The notes beneath the pieces are model-generated. The model was not told where the DNA came from, ran no database searches, and was given only the letters and a program-made list of their open reading frames with translations. 64,000 nucleotides of DNA, from assembly GCF_030435805.1 (NCBI RefSeq), contig NC_081299.1:43890001-43954000 (forward strand), in the 5' to 3' direction. Shown in pieces: positions 1 through 29,440 of the stretch. Numbering within the stretch: the first letter of the stretch is position 1; every line of letters starts with the position of its first letter. This DNA is from Mustela lutreola. Taxonomy: Eukaryota; Chordata; Mammalia; Carnivora; Mustelidae. The position numbers were made by a program, and so were the translations under genes.

Positions 1-42
1 CTCTGTCTGTCAAATAAATAAATAAAATCTTTAAAAAAAAAA
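1..42 (+). mobile_element. CanSINE 3' tail, cut by the window edge
   Basis: The sequence is the usual CanSINE end: CTCTGTCTGTC, then an AAATAAATAAA run, AAATCTTT and an A-tail. Confidence 0.85.
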
Positions 43-222
43 GAGAGAGGAAGTGTGCAAGCAAGTGGGGGGCGGGCAAAGGAAGAGGGAGAGAGAAAAT
101 CTCAAGCAGACTCCTCACTGAGTGTGAAGCCTGATGTGAGGCTTGATCTCACAACCCTGAGATTATGACCTGAGCTGAAATCAAGAGTGGGACACTTAAC
201 CCACTGAACCACCCAGGTGTTT
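43..222 (-). mobile_element. CanSINE (tRNA-Lys SINE), antisense
   Basis: Read on the minus strand it has the SINE head (CACCTGGGTGGTTCAGTGGG) and body, but lacks a clear A-tail. It abuts the A-tail of the preceding sense SINE. It is fairly diverged. Confidence 0.8.
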
Positions 223-274
223 TAGTGGGCCCCTTTTTTATCCAGAATCCTCAGAATTGAAGAGTGTGACTACT

Positions 275-470
275 AATCATCATCGTTCACATTTATACAC
301 CATTTTCTCTGAGCCAGGGGCAATATTGAATGCTTTACACCGTATCTGATTAAATCTCATGATAGTCCCGTGAGGTACAAGTACCACTGTTATGTCCATG
401 TTACAGATGAGGCAACCAAGGCTTGGAAAGATTGGTTAGTCTGTCCACATTCAACACAACTAGTGAAAGG
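275..470 (-). repeat. MIR, antisense
   Basis: It has TTTATACACC, CATGTTACAGATGAGGCAAC and CAAGGCTTGGAAAGA, the reverse of the MIR core. Confidence 0.7.
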
Positions 471-805
471 GGGAGAAAGGATCATTTCCAGGTCTTTTTG
501 GCGTAAAACCTGATTTCCACACTCACAGCATCCCAGTGTCAACTTATTTGTATCAGACATGCCTCGACTCCTAACCAGATTTGCAGGAGCGATCACCCAA
601 ACAGACCGTTTCTGTTCTGCTGGGACCCCTCTGTCTGGGCACCTGCTCTTCAGGGCTTGGCTCAAGGGATGTTACGTTAGGGATGTAATGTAACATTAGG
701 GATGTTTCCTTGAAGCCCCCACCGGCCGGGACTCTCCCTCTCTTGAGACCCCCTCAAAATTGTGTCTGTTCCCTCTCTGGGGTTACTGCTGAGTGTGCAC
801 ACACA

Positions 806-1020
806 GTGAGGCAAACAGACCTGAGTTCCAATCCTCACTTTGCTGCCTTCTTACCATGTACCTGTGGGGGATACTCAACCTCCCTGAGGCTCACATGCCA
901 CAGCCTTCAAATAGCAGTGACAGCTTTCCCTGGGAGTCTGATGAAGATGTAAAGGACTCAGCACGGTGCCTGGTGCAGAGTCAGGGTTCAGCAGGGCTTG
1001 CTATTATTATTCTTATTATT
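806..1020 (+). repeat. MIR, sense
   Basis: It has CAGACCTGAGTTCCAATCCT and ATACTCAACCTCCCTGAGGC. It ends with TATTATTATTCTTATTATT after a GTGCCTGGTGCAGAG motif. Confidence 0.75.
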
Positions 1021-1860
1021 GACGAGGAAGGAGCCCTGGCTGGCACAGTGCCAGACACACAACTAGGTCAGTAGCTAGGCCAGATACAAAAAATGCATCT
1101 CTTCCCCACACACACCCCCACCTAGCCCATGAGCTCCCAAAGGGTGGAGGGACATGTCATGTCCATTTCTAGCCCTGCTGCAGTAAATCCGCTTACTATG
1201 TTGAAAGGTTTTGCTCTTTCCTGCACACAGTAAATCTCAATACCTATTTGCCAAATTAATGTCTTTCTAAATAATTCCATCAATTCATAGAAATGCCTTG
1301 TTAAACTTGCAACAAAAAATACCAGCAATTGTTAATCTGTCACCCAGTAACTCCCTCTCGAGTACCTGCTCACGGTGACCTCTGCAGAGCACGGGCACAC
1401 AGGCTCGAGACTGTGGCATAGTGTAGTTGTCCTGGGACAGCGTGAACCATCATCACACCTCTGTGAGTGTGGCTGTGATTCCAGCAGGCTCTCTGGTCAC
1501 TGTCATCTGGGAGGGTGAGGGAACTGAGTTCCTTCCAACAGGTCCCCCCCCCCACTTTCTCTTTGGTGCACTGTTTGGGTTAGGGGTGAGTGGGATGAGT
1601 TGGAGTTTGTGCCTTCTGAAGCCGTTGGCTCAGAGCGAGGGAGACGGTGTCTCGATCTAAATACGCCTGTTTGTTTTCCAGTTCTGGAACTTACTGACTG
1701 TGTGATCTGGATCAAAGGACTTGACCTTTCTGGTCTTTGAGTATAATACAATGGGGTCAGTAAACTCTTTGAAATGTTATGAAAAGCAAGTTAACAACAT
1801 TACAAAACAACTTTGTAAGCTGAAAGTCCCATATGAACACTAGTAACAAAAATATATTCA

Positions 1861-2071
1861 GGGGCGCCGGGGTGGCTCAGTCCATTGAATATCTGCCTTC
1901 GGCTCAGGTCATGGTCCTAGGGTCCTGGAATTGAGCCCTGAACCCCATGTCGGGCTCCCTGCTCAGCTGGGAGCCTGCTTCTCCCTCTGCCTCCCCCCCA
2001 CCAACACCGCCTCCACTCCCTACTGACACTCACGCTCTTCCTCTCTCAGATAAATAAAATCTTAAAAAAAG
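1861..2071 (+). mobile_element. CanSINE, sense
   Basis: The head is GGGGCGCCGGGGTGGCTCAG. It ends ATAAATAAAATCTTAAAAAAA and is flanked by the target-site duplication aaatatattca / aaatacattca. Confidence 0.92.
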
Positions 2072-2234
2072 AAATACATTCAGATCATTCTTTTGCAAGA
2101 TTAAATGTGTAATGAGATGATGACTTTTAAGTAATTAAATGAGATTATGTATGTGAAGTGCTGCAAGGGTGTCTGGTACACAGCACTCAGTGTAGGATTA
2201 GCTATTGTTAATAGCTCAGTGTGGCTCGCCGCTG

Positions 2235-2790
2235 CTATGAGCTCCTCCAGCCAGCAGCGTTTTCCCTCCACATCCACAAGGCTCCCTCCTTCCCCTCCTC
2301 TAGGTCTTTGGTCCAATGTCACCCTCACAGCCAGGACGTCCTTGACACCCTCACTTACATTGCAATCCCCACCTCTGCCCCCATCACTCCCGATCCTCTC
2401 TTTCTCCCTGCTTTTTTTCTTTCACAGCATTGATCACCATTTTACACAGTAAATGCCTTACCTAGTTCTTTTATTTGCCTAGACCAATCGGCACCAAACT
2501 TTCTGTAAAGGCCCAGGCAGTAAATACTTTATGCTTTGAAGGCCCTATGGTCTCTGTCACAACTACTCAGCTCTGTTGTTTGAACATGAAAGCAGCCATA
2601 GAGACTTGTGAACAATGAGCATGGCAGTGTTCCAATAAAACTTTATTTATAAAAACAGGCCGCTGACTGAATCTGGCCTGTGGGCCATGGTTTGCCAGCC
2701 TTTTGCCTAGATAATTGCCTGACACATTGCAAATGCTTAAGAAATATTTGTCGAATGAATTAATTAGTGAATAAATGAATGAATGGAGGA
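2235..2790 (+). repeat. L2 3' end, interrupted by the hAT element
   Basis: The L2 3' sequence (CTCCCTCC...CATTGATCACC...ACACAGTAAATGCC) runs to 2483. It resumes at 2712 with the classic end GCCTGACACATTGCAAATGC and ATTTGTCGAATGAAT. Confidence 0.75.
2484..2702 (+). mobile_element. Non-autonomous hAT DNA transposon fossil
   Basis: The sequence matches the well-known mammalian element that reads ACTTTCTGTAAAGG and later TGTTCCAATAAAACTTTATT and GGCCATGGTTTGCCAGCC. A TTGCCTAGA target-site duplication (2475-2483 and 2703-2711) flanks it. I did not fix the exact family name. Confidence 0.8.
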
Positions 2791-3999
2791 GCACCAAACA
2801 TCTGGTGCCGTGACTGGTACACATCTGGTTCTCAATAAGTGCACATCCCTTCCTATTTCATACTTAATACAACAAGATGGGACATGATGTGCTGCAGCAG
2901 AGGTGTGAAGAAAGTGCCCTGGGAATATTGCTGTGGTAAAGTCTTCCTCTTGGGACGAGGGAGGACTTTAAAGGTGTCTAAAGCCAGACTCCCCCAGAAG
3001 ATGACTCGAGGCAAGAATGCTAGGTCAAGTAGATTATTTGGGAGGTGATCCCAGGAAGCACTGGTGGGGTGCGGAGAGTGAGAGCAGAGGGCGCTGGATG
3101 TGAATCCAGGGTATGGCAACTGACTAGCAGTTTTCTGCTGTGGGCAGTGGGGCATCAGCCCCAACAGGACCACAGGGAGACTGTGGAATATGCTTCAGAT
3201 TTATCCTGTCCCCCCACCCCAACCCAGCTTATGAGGCTGGGGGTTTTATCCCCGTTTCCACTCCCCATTGATTCAAGGTTTCTCCCTGAGGCTTCTAGCC
3301 CCGAGCTTCTCGCCGGGTGGAAAGCGGCAGGTGCATGCTGTAGGGTGGTCTTAGTGGGTGGGTACCTAGTGGGTGAGGGGAGCATGGAACATGGGCAGGC
3401 ACTGCGGTGTTGCTTGAGCTGGCCTTGCAAGATAAATACATGCCAGCTGGTAAAAGGGTACTGTTTTCACGTTTTTGATGACCAGGCTAAGCCTAATCCT
3501 AACAGGGACACTTGTTAATAGCTGTTCCAGCAGACAGAGAGCGTCTTCTGTCCCGTTGCACCCAGAAGGAAAACTCTGTGGGAAGGACTCTGATCGGCCC
3601 AACTTGGGGGGAGGGCGGGATATAATGATTGGCAGCCCTCTGCACCTCTCCGAGTTGGGGAGGACCCCTAAGAAGCCCAGATAGGAGAGAAGAGATGTCC
3701 CCAGCAAGGCAGGGCAGACGAAACAATAGATCTCCACCACAGTAGGGGTGGTTCTGTTTGTTTCTTTTACTTCCTGGATGACAAAACTTATAGCGGAGCT
3801 GCAGTTTAATGACACAATTTACACACCAAAATAGAACAAGCCCCGTCAACGAGCTATTAACTATTTTTGGAAACACAAACATGAAAAACACGTTCAGATT
3901 TTTTAAGTGTTCAGTTTATAGAGCAACATATGTGATAGAGGAGAGAGTTGTCTAGACCCCAAATAGTTAAAGAACCATTTGTTAGTACTCTTCACCCTG

Positions 4000-4195
4000 C
4001 CTACATTCCAAGGAGTATGGAGCGATCTCAGGAAAGTCATCTCGCCTCCCGGAGCCTCAGTTTCCTCATCTGTAAAATGGAGACAGTGCTGATAAACGGC
4101 TAATGGGCTTGTGGGGATTAAATGGGGCGAGGTGTGTGAGATGTGTGCCAGAATGGCCCATGACAAGTTCTCATTAAGTCGTTTCGATGGCGATG
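4000..4195 (+). repeat. MIR, sense
   Basis: It has GAGCCTCAGTTTCCTCATCT and GTAAAATGGAGACAGTGCTG, the best-preserved MIR core in this part. Confidence 0.8.
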
Positions 4196-4966
4196 ATGAC
4201 AATGACTTTCTTTGACTTGCAGGTCGAACTTCCCCAGCTCAGTCAAATTGTTCTTCTGTGGCCGCCTAGAGGCCGGGTGGAGCATTTCCACCTCTCCAGA
4301 GGAGTTTTCGCTCACCTCTGTGCCCCCGTCCTCCTCCTCACAACACTGGGGAGATGGGAAATGTGCCCCGAGTAGGTAGAATAGGGTGAGCCTGCCATGG
4401 TTCACCCATGGGCAGCCTGGAGTAGGGAGGAGCTGGGGCAGGAAGAAGCTGGCTGTTCGGGTACATGCTTGGTCCATCAGCAAGCCTTGCCGCTGAACTG
4501 GCCCCACGGATCCCAGCCTGAGACGGAGCGGGGAGGGTTTCTCCCTGGAAGCACGCCCGCAATGCTGGGGATCTGTTTCCATCTGCTCATTTTACTGCTG
4601 AGTTGTAAAGTGCTAAATGTCATTATCCTCCCCTTCCTTAAACAAGAAAAAAAGTTAACAGCCTGAGAAAAGGAGATATTTCACTTCATTTGGCATCTAG
4701 CCACCACCATCCGCACAGGGTGCTCCCTTGGGGCCTGATTAGGGATGAGGAGGAGCCCAGTTCTGCTCAGCTTTCAGCTGCCAACACCCACTCTGCGCAG
4801 GCTCTCGGACGGGGGGCCAGCAGTTGAGGGCTGGGTCACAGCTCAGCCCGCCCACTGGCAGAGTAGTCAGACCAAAGTGAGTTGTTCAAGTTCACCTTCC
4901 TTATTAGGGTATGTTCCTTGTGGCCCTGAAGATGAACTTGATAGTGGCAGTAGTAATAAAAGAAAA

Positions 4967-5202
4967 GTTTTTTTCTTTTCCTTCCTTCCTTTTTCTTTCT
5001 AAAGATTTTGTTTATTTGAGAGAGACAGACAAGATACAGCAAGAGAGAGCACGATTGGTCAGGGGGCAGCGTGGAGAGAGGCAGAGGGAGAAGCAGACTC
5101 CGGCTGAGCAGGGAGCCTGATGTGGGACTCGATCCCTGGACCCCAGGATCATGACCTGAGCTGAAGGCAGATGCTTAACAGGCTGAGCCACCCAGGCGCC
5201 CC
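4967..5202 (-). mobile_element. CanSINE, antisense
   Basis: A T-rich tail (TTTTTTTCTTTTCCTTCC) opens the element on the plus strand and the head ends GAGCCACCCAGGCGCCCC. AAAAGAA-like repeats flank it. Confidence 0.92.
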
Positions 5203-5969
5203 GGAAAAGAACATCTCAACTCAATAGCAGGACATACATCGCAGACTAAAGATCTGCTGAAAAATGGAATGATTCCCTCAATAGGCAGTGAATTGTCTGT
5301 CTTCCAGGGGCATGCACACGGTTTAAACACTCCTTCGAGAATGCTCACTGATGAGAGGAGCTCTGATCTAGAAGGAGAGGCTGAAAGAAGTGACGGCTAA
5401 TGTTCTTTCCAACATGAGATTCTAGAAACCCATCATTGAAAAATCTTATCTGTTTTCACGATCTTTAACGTGCTTTCCTCACGCACACTAAGCGGGAGTT
5501 TCCAGCTGCCTGATGTTGCCTGCTGGACCCAGAGGAAGGAGTGGGCAAGCAGCACCAGTGGGATTCATCTTCATTACTCCGATGATGGGGTCATTAAAGC
5601 TCTTAGTCTCCAACACTCCCCCCTAAGGAGCTCCTGCTGCTTCAGCGATATGACAGACGTTCTCATGGCCACCTAGTGGACAGAGGTGTTCTGCAGGGCT
5701 CAAAGCTGTAGTCAAATCAAGATCAGCCTCCCGTTAGCTTCCTCCTGGGGGCTTCCACACCTGGCAGTGACTTGCTGAACAGGTGGAGCCAAGGGCCAGG
5801 GAATCCAACAGCCAGGGAAGTGGGGAAAGGCCACTAACACAGGATGAGTATGACTGGTGTGGTGGGGGATGGGCAGCCAGTGCTGCCAGCTAAAACTTTT
5901 GATAGTTTTCCATTTGTCTTCCAATGTCCCCAGTGTGGCCCACAAGGCCACCTGCTCTGCCCAGCCGAG

Positions 5970-6085
5970 ACTGTGAGCTCCCTGAAAGCAAGGGCCTATT
6001 TTGGTCTCCACTGTGGCCCCAGAGCTTGGCACTATTCTTGGCATTTGGCCAGTGCCTGGTAAGTATTTGCTGAGTGAATGAAGAG
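5970..6085 (+). repeat. L2 3' end
   Basis: GTGAGCTCCCTGAAAGCAAG through GTGCCTGGTAAGTATTTGCT is a typical L2 terminus. Confidence 0.75.
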
Positions 6086-7689
6086 AAAGCCTGTAGTCTT
6101 CCTGGATTTACTGCAAGTAAACTTGGCAGAGGATACAGCGCTGAAAGGAGAGAGAGCACTGGCCAATGGGTCTGGGGCTGGGGTTCAAGTGTGCATCTGT
6201 CATCAGTTTGTTGCTCTACCATGCCCAAGTCCTGCTCTCTTGCCTCGGTTTCCCAGTCGCAGAACTGGGGATTGGGAGAAGGTGGAGAGAAGGTGGAGAG
6301 ACAGCTGAAGCTTTCTGGTTGAGCTCCAAGCCTCCCAGGTCTTTGAGCTGCAGACCTGGCCCCAACCTCAGCCCTTGTGCTCCTGGTGGTAATGGAGTCA
6401 CCCATTTGGGACTGAGGTAGTCATATCACTCCTGTGAGTTTACTCAGCTCAACAACAAACCTGAGTGTATCTTGTGTGCCAAGCTCAGAGCAGGGCTATA
6501 GGGCTGAATTAGATGCGGTTCCTGCTGTAAAAATTCCAGAGCTGACTTATGACCCAGAGAGAGGAGAACAAATGTAACACAGTGGGTCGCAAAGCCCTGA
6601 GAGCACTCCTTGCATAGAAGAGAGTGAAAAATGACAGTTGGAAGGATTTGACAAGATTCCCTGGAGGAGACACTTTTGAGGCAAACACTTGGGACAGAAA
6701 TTGCAGGAAAAAGAGCCAGCAGAGGAATAGCACATACAAAGGCACAGAGGTAAGGCCCTTTGGGCAGGGAGACCAGTACCCGCTGGGGAGGGAACAGGGG
6801 TAAAGTGATGGGAGGAGTTTATCACAGGCCTACCTCTAGACCAGAGATGATGGATCTTCGAGGAAGGGCTTTGTCCCAGAAGGCAGAACACAACAAAGGC
6901 AGGTCTGGTCCAAATCCTGGCCCTTCCCATATTTATCTGTGACCTTGTTCAGTGGCTCAGTGTCCTCATCCGGCAAGTTGAGGATTATAGTGCCTACTCT
7001 TCAGGGCTCATGAGGAATTTAGTGAGCTTACATGTATGAATTGCCTTGCACATAGGAGATGGTCCTGAAAATGGGGTTTCCTTTCTCTCTTTGTCTTTTG
7101 GCCAGTATGCAGATACCCCTGAAAGAAACTCTAGCGTGTGTATGTTGGTTAATTATACAGTTAGTTATGGATGAGAATGTCAGAAAGAGTTTACTAGAAA
7201 GGTTCAACAGGAGTAGGAGGCAATGGAGGCAGAAATACACAAACTGGCGGCAGGTAAAGTAAGGCAAAGCAGCACACTGGGGAGCCTGGGGACATAGACA
7301 AACTTCACCAGCTTCCCAATTTTGCCAGCAAACTGCCTTGAATTCAGTTTGTTTGGGGAAGTGTGAGGAGAAAGAGTTGCTTTTCTGGCCTAGGGAAGGG
7401 TAAAGGTCACAGTTGTGGGGTTTGAAGGACGTGGGGGAGGAGGGGACAGGGCTGTGGAGTCAGCTGCGGCACTCTGCTGCAGTGGGGGTAAGAGGAAGGA
7501 AGAGAGAGAGGTCACCACCCACAGCAGTGAGCCATGGTGAACCATGAGATGGAGTTTGGGGGCTTTGGGGTGGTCTCACTGCCCAGACGTCACAGATTTC
7601 ACTTTTGGTGTTAGAGCATTATCCTGATGGATATCACTGTGCCCCCACGTGTTGGGTGGGACACAAAAACCCTTAACATATAAACCCTT

Positions 7690-8981
7690 AATGCTTTAGC
7701 ATTAATCAGTTTATTAGTATTTTTCCAAACCTGTAAAATGCTGACAGTAAGTCTGAAGTACAGGGGTGGGAGGCTGGGCGGTGGGACTTTGGGTGAGTCA
7801 TCCCCTTCCAGGAGGCCTCAGGATTCTCATCTAATGGGATTGGCGTGCATGATCTCTAAGGACTTCACTTCTCAGTCTGTTCTCCATCTGTCACTGGAGA
7901 TATGAGAAGCAATGCAGGGGTGCTGGCCTTTCCCTGGTAACGTCTGAGGGTCAGGGATAGGAGCAAAGCAATCGGTATTAACTCTCCAAAGAAAGGAAAA
8001 AAAATGAAAAATAAATCATAAACCATTATGGGGGTCCTGCCATCGCAGGTATGAACAATGAGCATTCCCAGAGTCTGGCAAGATCTTCATCTGGAATTTT
8101 AGGTTAAATTGGCTCTTGTAGGTAGGGCCGCAAGAATCCAACTTGGTGTTTCTAAGATTTACTGACGATTAGAGCCTAAGTCTTTGACAATAAAGTTCCA
8201 TATCTAGGACTCTATGACTACGAGTTCACGAGTGTAAAATTCCAAAACTTTCTTCACTCTTTTGTGGAAGGATCACGACCAGGTGCAGGTAGCACTTGCT
8301 GATAGGTGGGGAGGGGGCCCCTAGGTTCTCCTAAGAACGGAGAAATGAAGCAAAGATTCTACTGGATGGGCTTTAGGTCAGGGACTTTGGGGGCCTTTCA
8401 GACCGAGCTGGCCAAAGATGAGGACTGCTGGAAGACCGCTGGGCAGGTGGGCAAAAGGCCTGCGCGGCCACGTGTAGGCTGTCTTGCCCTTACCTGCTCA
8501 CCGTTCAGCTTTCCCTTGCTCTTGAATGGCTTTTCTGGCTGTGGGACCTGGAGACCCACTCCAATCAATTTATGTAAAGGCGGCTTTTGATAAGGGTAGA
8601 ATGTGGCTCACGGCAATCCCAAGACAGGATCTCAGGCCTCAAGGATGGCGCACCGGGGCTAAAAAGCCGCCAAAACGGAGACAGTTACCATCTGTATCTT
8701 GCATCCATCTTACTTTTTCTGCGTATTTGTACAATTCAGTGCTTCATATAGCAGCTTCCCAGTGGCCTCTTGCGTCTGCTCCAGCCTTCCCTGGTCGCCG
8801 GAATCATGCCTTTGTAGCTCGGTGGGCATGCCACCTGACCCTCGCGTCTCAATCGCCGGGTCCCAACGTCCCAACTCCCGCAGGAGGATCTAATTGGCTC
8901 TGCTCACCAGCCAGCCTATGGCAGGGCAGGTCCGTTTTGAGCGCCCAGTCAGCTGCAGGTGGGGCGGGGCTTCGTCGCCCT
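7690..8981 (-). other. TTC22: TTC22 3' UTR (candidate extent)
   Basis: Downstream of the TTC22 stop, the first AATAAA on the minus strand is at 7715-7710, which would give a 3' UTR of about 1.3 kb. No earlier AATAAA or ATTAAA was found between 8981 and 7716. The extent is inferred, since the sequence alone cannot show cleavage. Confidence 0.45.
7710..7715 (-). terminator. Candidate TTC22 polyadenylation signal AATAAA
   Basis: The plus strand reads TTTATT here, which is AATAAA on the transcribed strand, about 1.27 kb past the stop codon. It is the first canonical hexamer downstream of TTC22. Confidence 0.45.
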
Positions 8982-27255
<18,274 letters not shown>

Positions 27256-28384
27256 TTACACAACCAGGTGTGCCCGAAATACAGGTGCATTGTCAAGTGC
27301 AGGGCGCTCAAACCGTGGTGCAGAGCGAAGACCTGTTTTTACTCTCTCTGCTCAGCTGATGCGGAATCAGGCTTAGGAAATAAGCACTTGCCCAGGTTAC
27401 AGAACTCGGGCTGTGCCCAAGCAGCCTGGAACCCAGCTGGCTGAACCCCAGGCAGGCCCTTTCATCCGTGGGCGCTCCTCCACGATCTCTGCGTGTGCTC
27501 GCTAGTGACTGGGAGGGTGGGGACTGGCCCTTCCAACGGACTGTGGAAACCCCCTCACTCTTGCTTCTTCTCCCGTCCTCTCCGAAGTTCCTGGGCTCCC
27601 CTTCCTCCGAGGGGAGCCTGCCACTTCTCCTTAGGCCTCCTTAGGCCATGATTTATCAGGCTGCCCCACTTAGGATTGCCCTGACTCTTCTCTGCTCTGC
27701 AGCTGGCCACCGTGGGGAAAGACTGGGGCTCCATGTGCTTGTTCTAATCTTTTTTCTTCATCCCTAATAACCTGTGACCTTCCTAATTGTGCGTCACTTC
27801 ATAATTTCACACTTCATGCTTTCCTCATCTGTGACATGAGGGTCACATTCTCTCCCCCCAGGGGTAAGGTAGATATCTGGGGGTAAATCTGGTAAATGTC
27901 ACTCCGTGTAACTATCAGCTCCCGCTCCTCCGCCTTGGTTCCCTCTCCATCCTGTATAGCACCTGTGGTCCTGCTAGTCTCCGAGGACTGATACTGGTTC
28001 CCTCCCTCTAGAAGTCCAGGCTGTGCTCCCTGCTGCAAGGCTGCTCATTCTCCAGGGCTTAGGCTGTGTAGCAAGTCCAAGCTTCTGAGACCCACCCCTC
28101 ATTCCACCTGGGCAGGGCTCCGGACACCCTGTCCCTCCATCTTCTTGACAAATAGGCCAGCGTTTTCAAAAGTGAAAATAGAGCCAATTAGTAAACCTGG
28201 GAAAAAATGGACTTGAGCAACAAAAAGGTAAATTAAAACTACCATTCTGGTGTTATGTGTAATTTTACAATATAAAATTTAATACTTTTTAATAAAAATT
28301 ACTGTTATAAATTCCTGGTGATTGTGAAGTGACACTTGGCCTCTGACCTTCTTGGGGGCATCAGAGACAGATTCCCAGAGTGCT

Positions 28385-29440
28385 TGGGTTTTTTTCCCCT
28401 TTGTTTTTATTGCAGCAACATGTTCTTAACACAAAACTGACCACTGGAACCATTTTTTAAGTGTACAGTCACTTGCATTAAGAATATTCCCATTGCTGGG
28501 GTGCCTGGGTGGCTCATTTGGTTAAGCCTCTGCCTTTGACTCAGGTCATGATTCTGGGGTTCTGGGATGTAGCCCCCATATCAGGCTCCCCACTCAACAG
28601 GGAACCTGCTTCTCTCTCTCCCTCTGCCTTTGGCTCAGGTCATGATCCTGAGGTTCTGGGATGTAGCCCCATATCAGGCTCCCCACTCAACAGGGAACCT
28701 GCTTCTCTCTCTCCCTCTGCCCCTCCTCCTTGCTTACATGCTCTCTCTCTCAAATTAATAAAATCTTTTTTAAAAAAAGAATATTTCCACGTGGTGCAGC
28801 CATCACCACCATCCGTCTCCAGAACTATTGCATCTCCCCCAAAGTGAAACTCTGTACCCCTTAAACAGTAACCTCCTATTCCTTTCTTCCCCAAGCCACT
28901 GGTAACCACCGTTCCACTTTCTGAATTTGAATTTCTCTCTGAATTTGAATACTTTAATGACCTCACATAAATAGAATAATATAATATTTGTCCGTTTGTG
29001 CCTGGCTTACTTCACTTAGCCTAATGTCCTCAAGGTTCATCATGTTGTAGCCTGTGTCAGAACGTCCTTCCTTTTCAAAGGGGAGTAATAGTTCATCATA
29101 CATATGTGTATGCATTCAGTGGACATTCGGGTTGTTTGCACCTTGGCTCTAGGGAATAATGCTAGCATGGACAAAGGGGATACAAGTATCTGAGTCCCTG
29201 CTTTCAGTTCTTTTTGAAGATACACCCAGAAGTGGAATTGCTTGCTCAGATCAATCCTATGTTTATTGATTGATTGATTGATTTGTGAACTGTTATACTG
29301 TTTTCCATAAGAGCTACATCATTTGACACTCCCGCCAATAGTGCACAAAGGTCCCAAGGTCTCTGCATCTTTGACAATACCCGTTATTTTCTGTTTCATG
29401 TTACGTTTTGTAATGGCCCTCCTCAGGGGTGGGTTTGACT
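28385..29440 (-). mobile_element. Old L1 (L1M class) 3' part, antisense, interrupted by a CanSINE
   Basis: The sequence reads as the reverse strand of an L1 3' region (CCATCACCACCATCC, AGTGAAACTCTGTACCCC, CAAGGTTCATCATGTTGTAG, AGTGGAATTGCTTGCTCA). The CanSINE at 28495-28776 splits it. Confidence 0.8.
28495..28776 (+). mobile_element. CanSINE with internal tandem duplication
   Basis: It has a normal head (GGGGTGCCTGGGTGGCTC) and tail, but the body segment 28527-28620 is repeated at 28621-28713, with about four differences. It inserted into an old L1; the target-site duplications are aagaatattccca / aagaatatttcca. Confidence 0.92.

Larger units (their letters stand above)
223..7690. other. Intergenic region beyond the TTC22 3' end
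   Basis: No gene is supported here. The region contains MIR pieces (275-470, 806-1020, 4000-4195, 6175-6290, 6898-7062), an L2 interrupted by a hAT element (2235-2790), another L2 3' end (5970-6085), a probable L2 (6440-6760) and two CanSINEs. In human the next gene on this side is PARS2, about 15 kb away, so its absence is expected. Confidence 0.65.

Noticed and set aside
3045-3518. A 157-codon plus-strand open frame
   Set aside because: No similarity or codon structure is evident, and overlapping frames on the other strand are equally long. It is consistent with chance in GC-rich intergenic DNA.
5890-6405. A 171-codon minus-strand open frame
   Set aside because: It overlaps an L2 3' end and a MIR-like piece, has no recognisable domain, and has no splice or promoter context.
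28509-28847. A 112-codon open frame with an internal protein repeat
   Set aside because: It lies in the CanSINE with the tandem duplication, so the protein repeat only mirrors the SINE.
29260-29284. A short TTGA tandem array that could suggest a regular repeat system
   Set aside because: It is a five-unit simple repeat inside an old L1. There are no spacers and nothing CRISPR-like; such arrays are not expected in a mammal.
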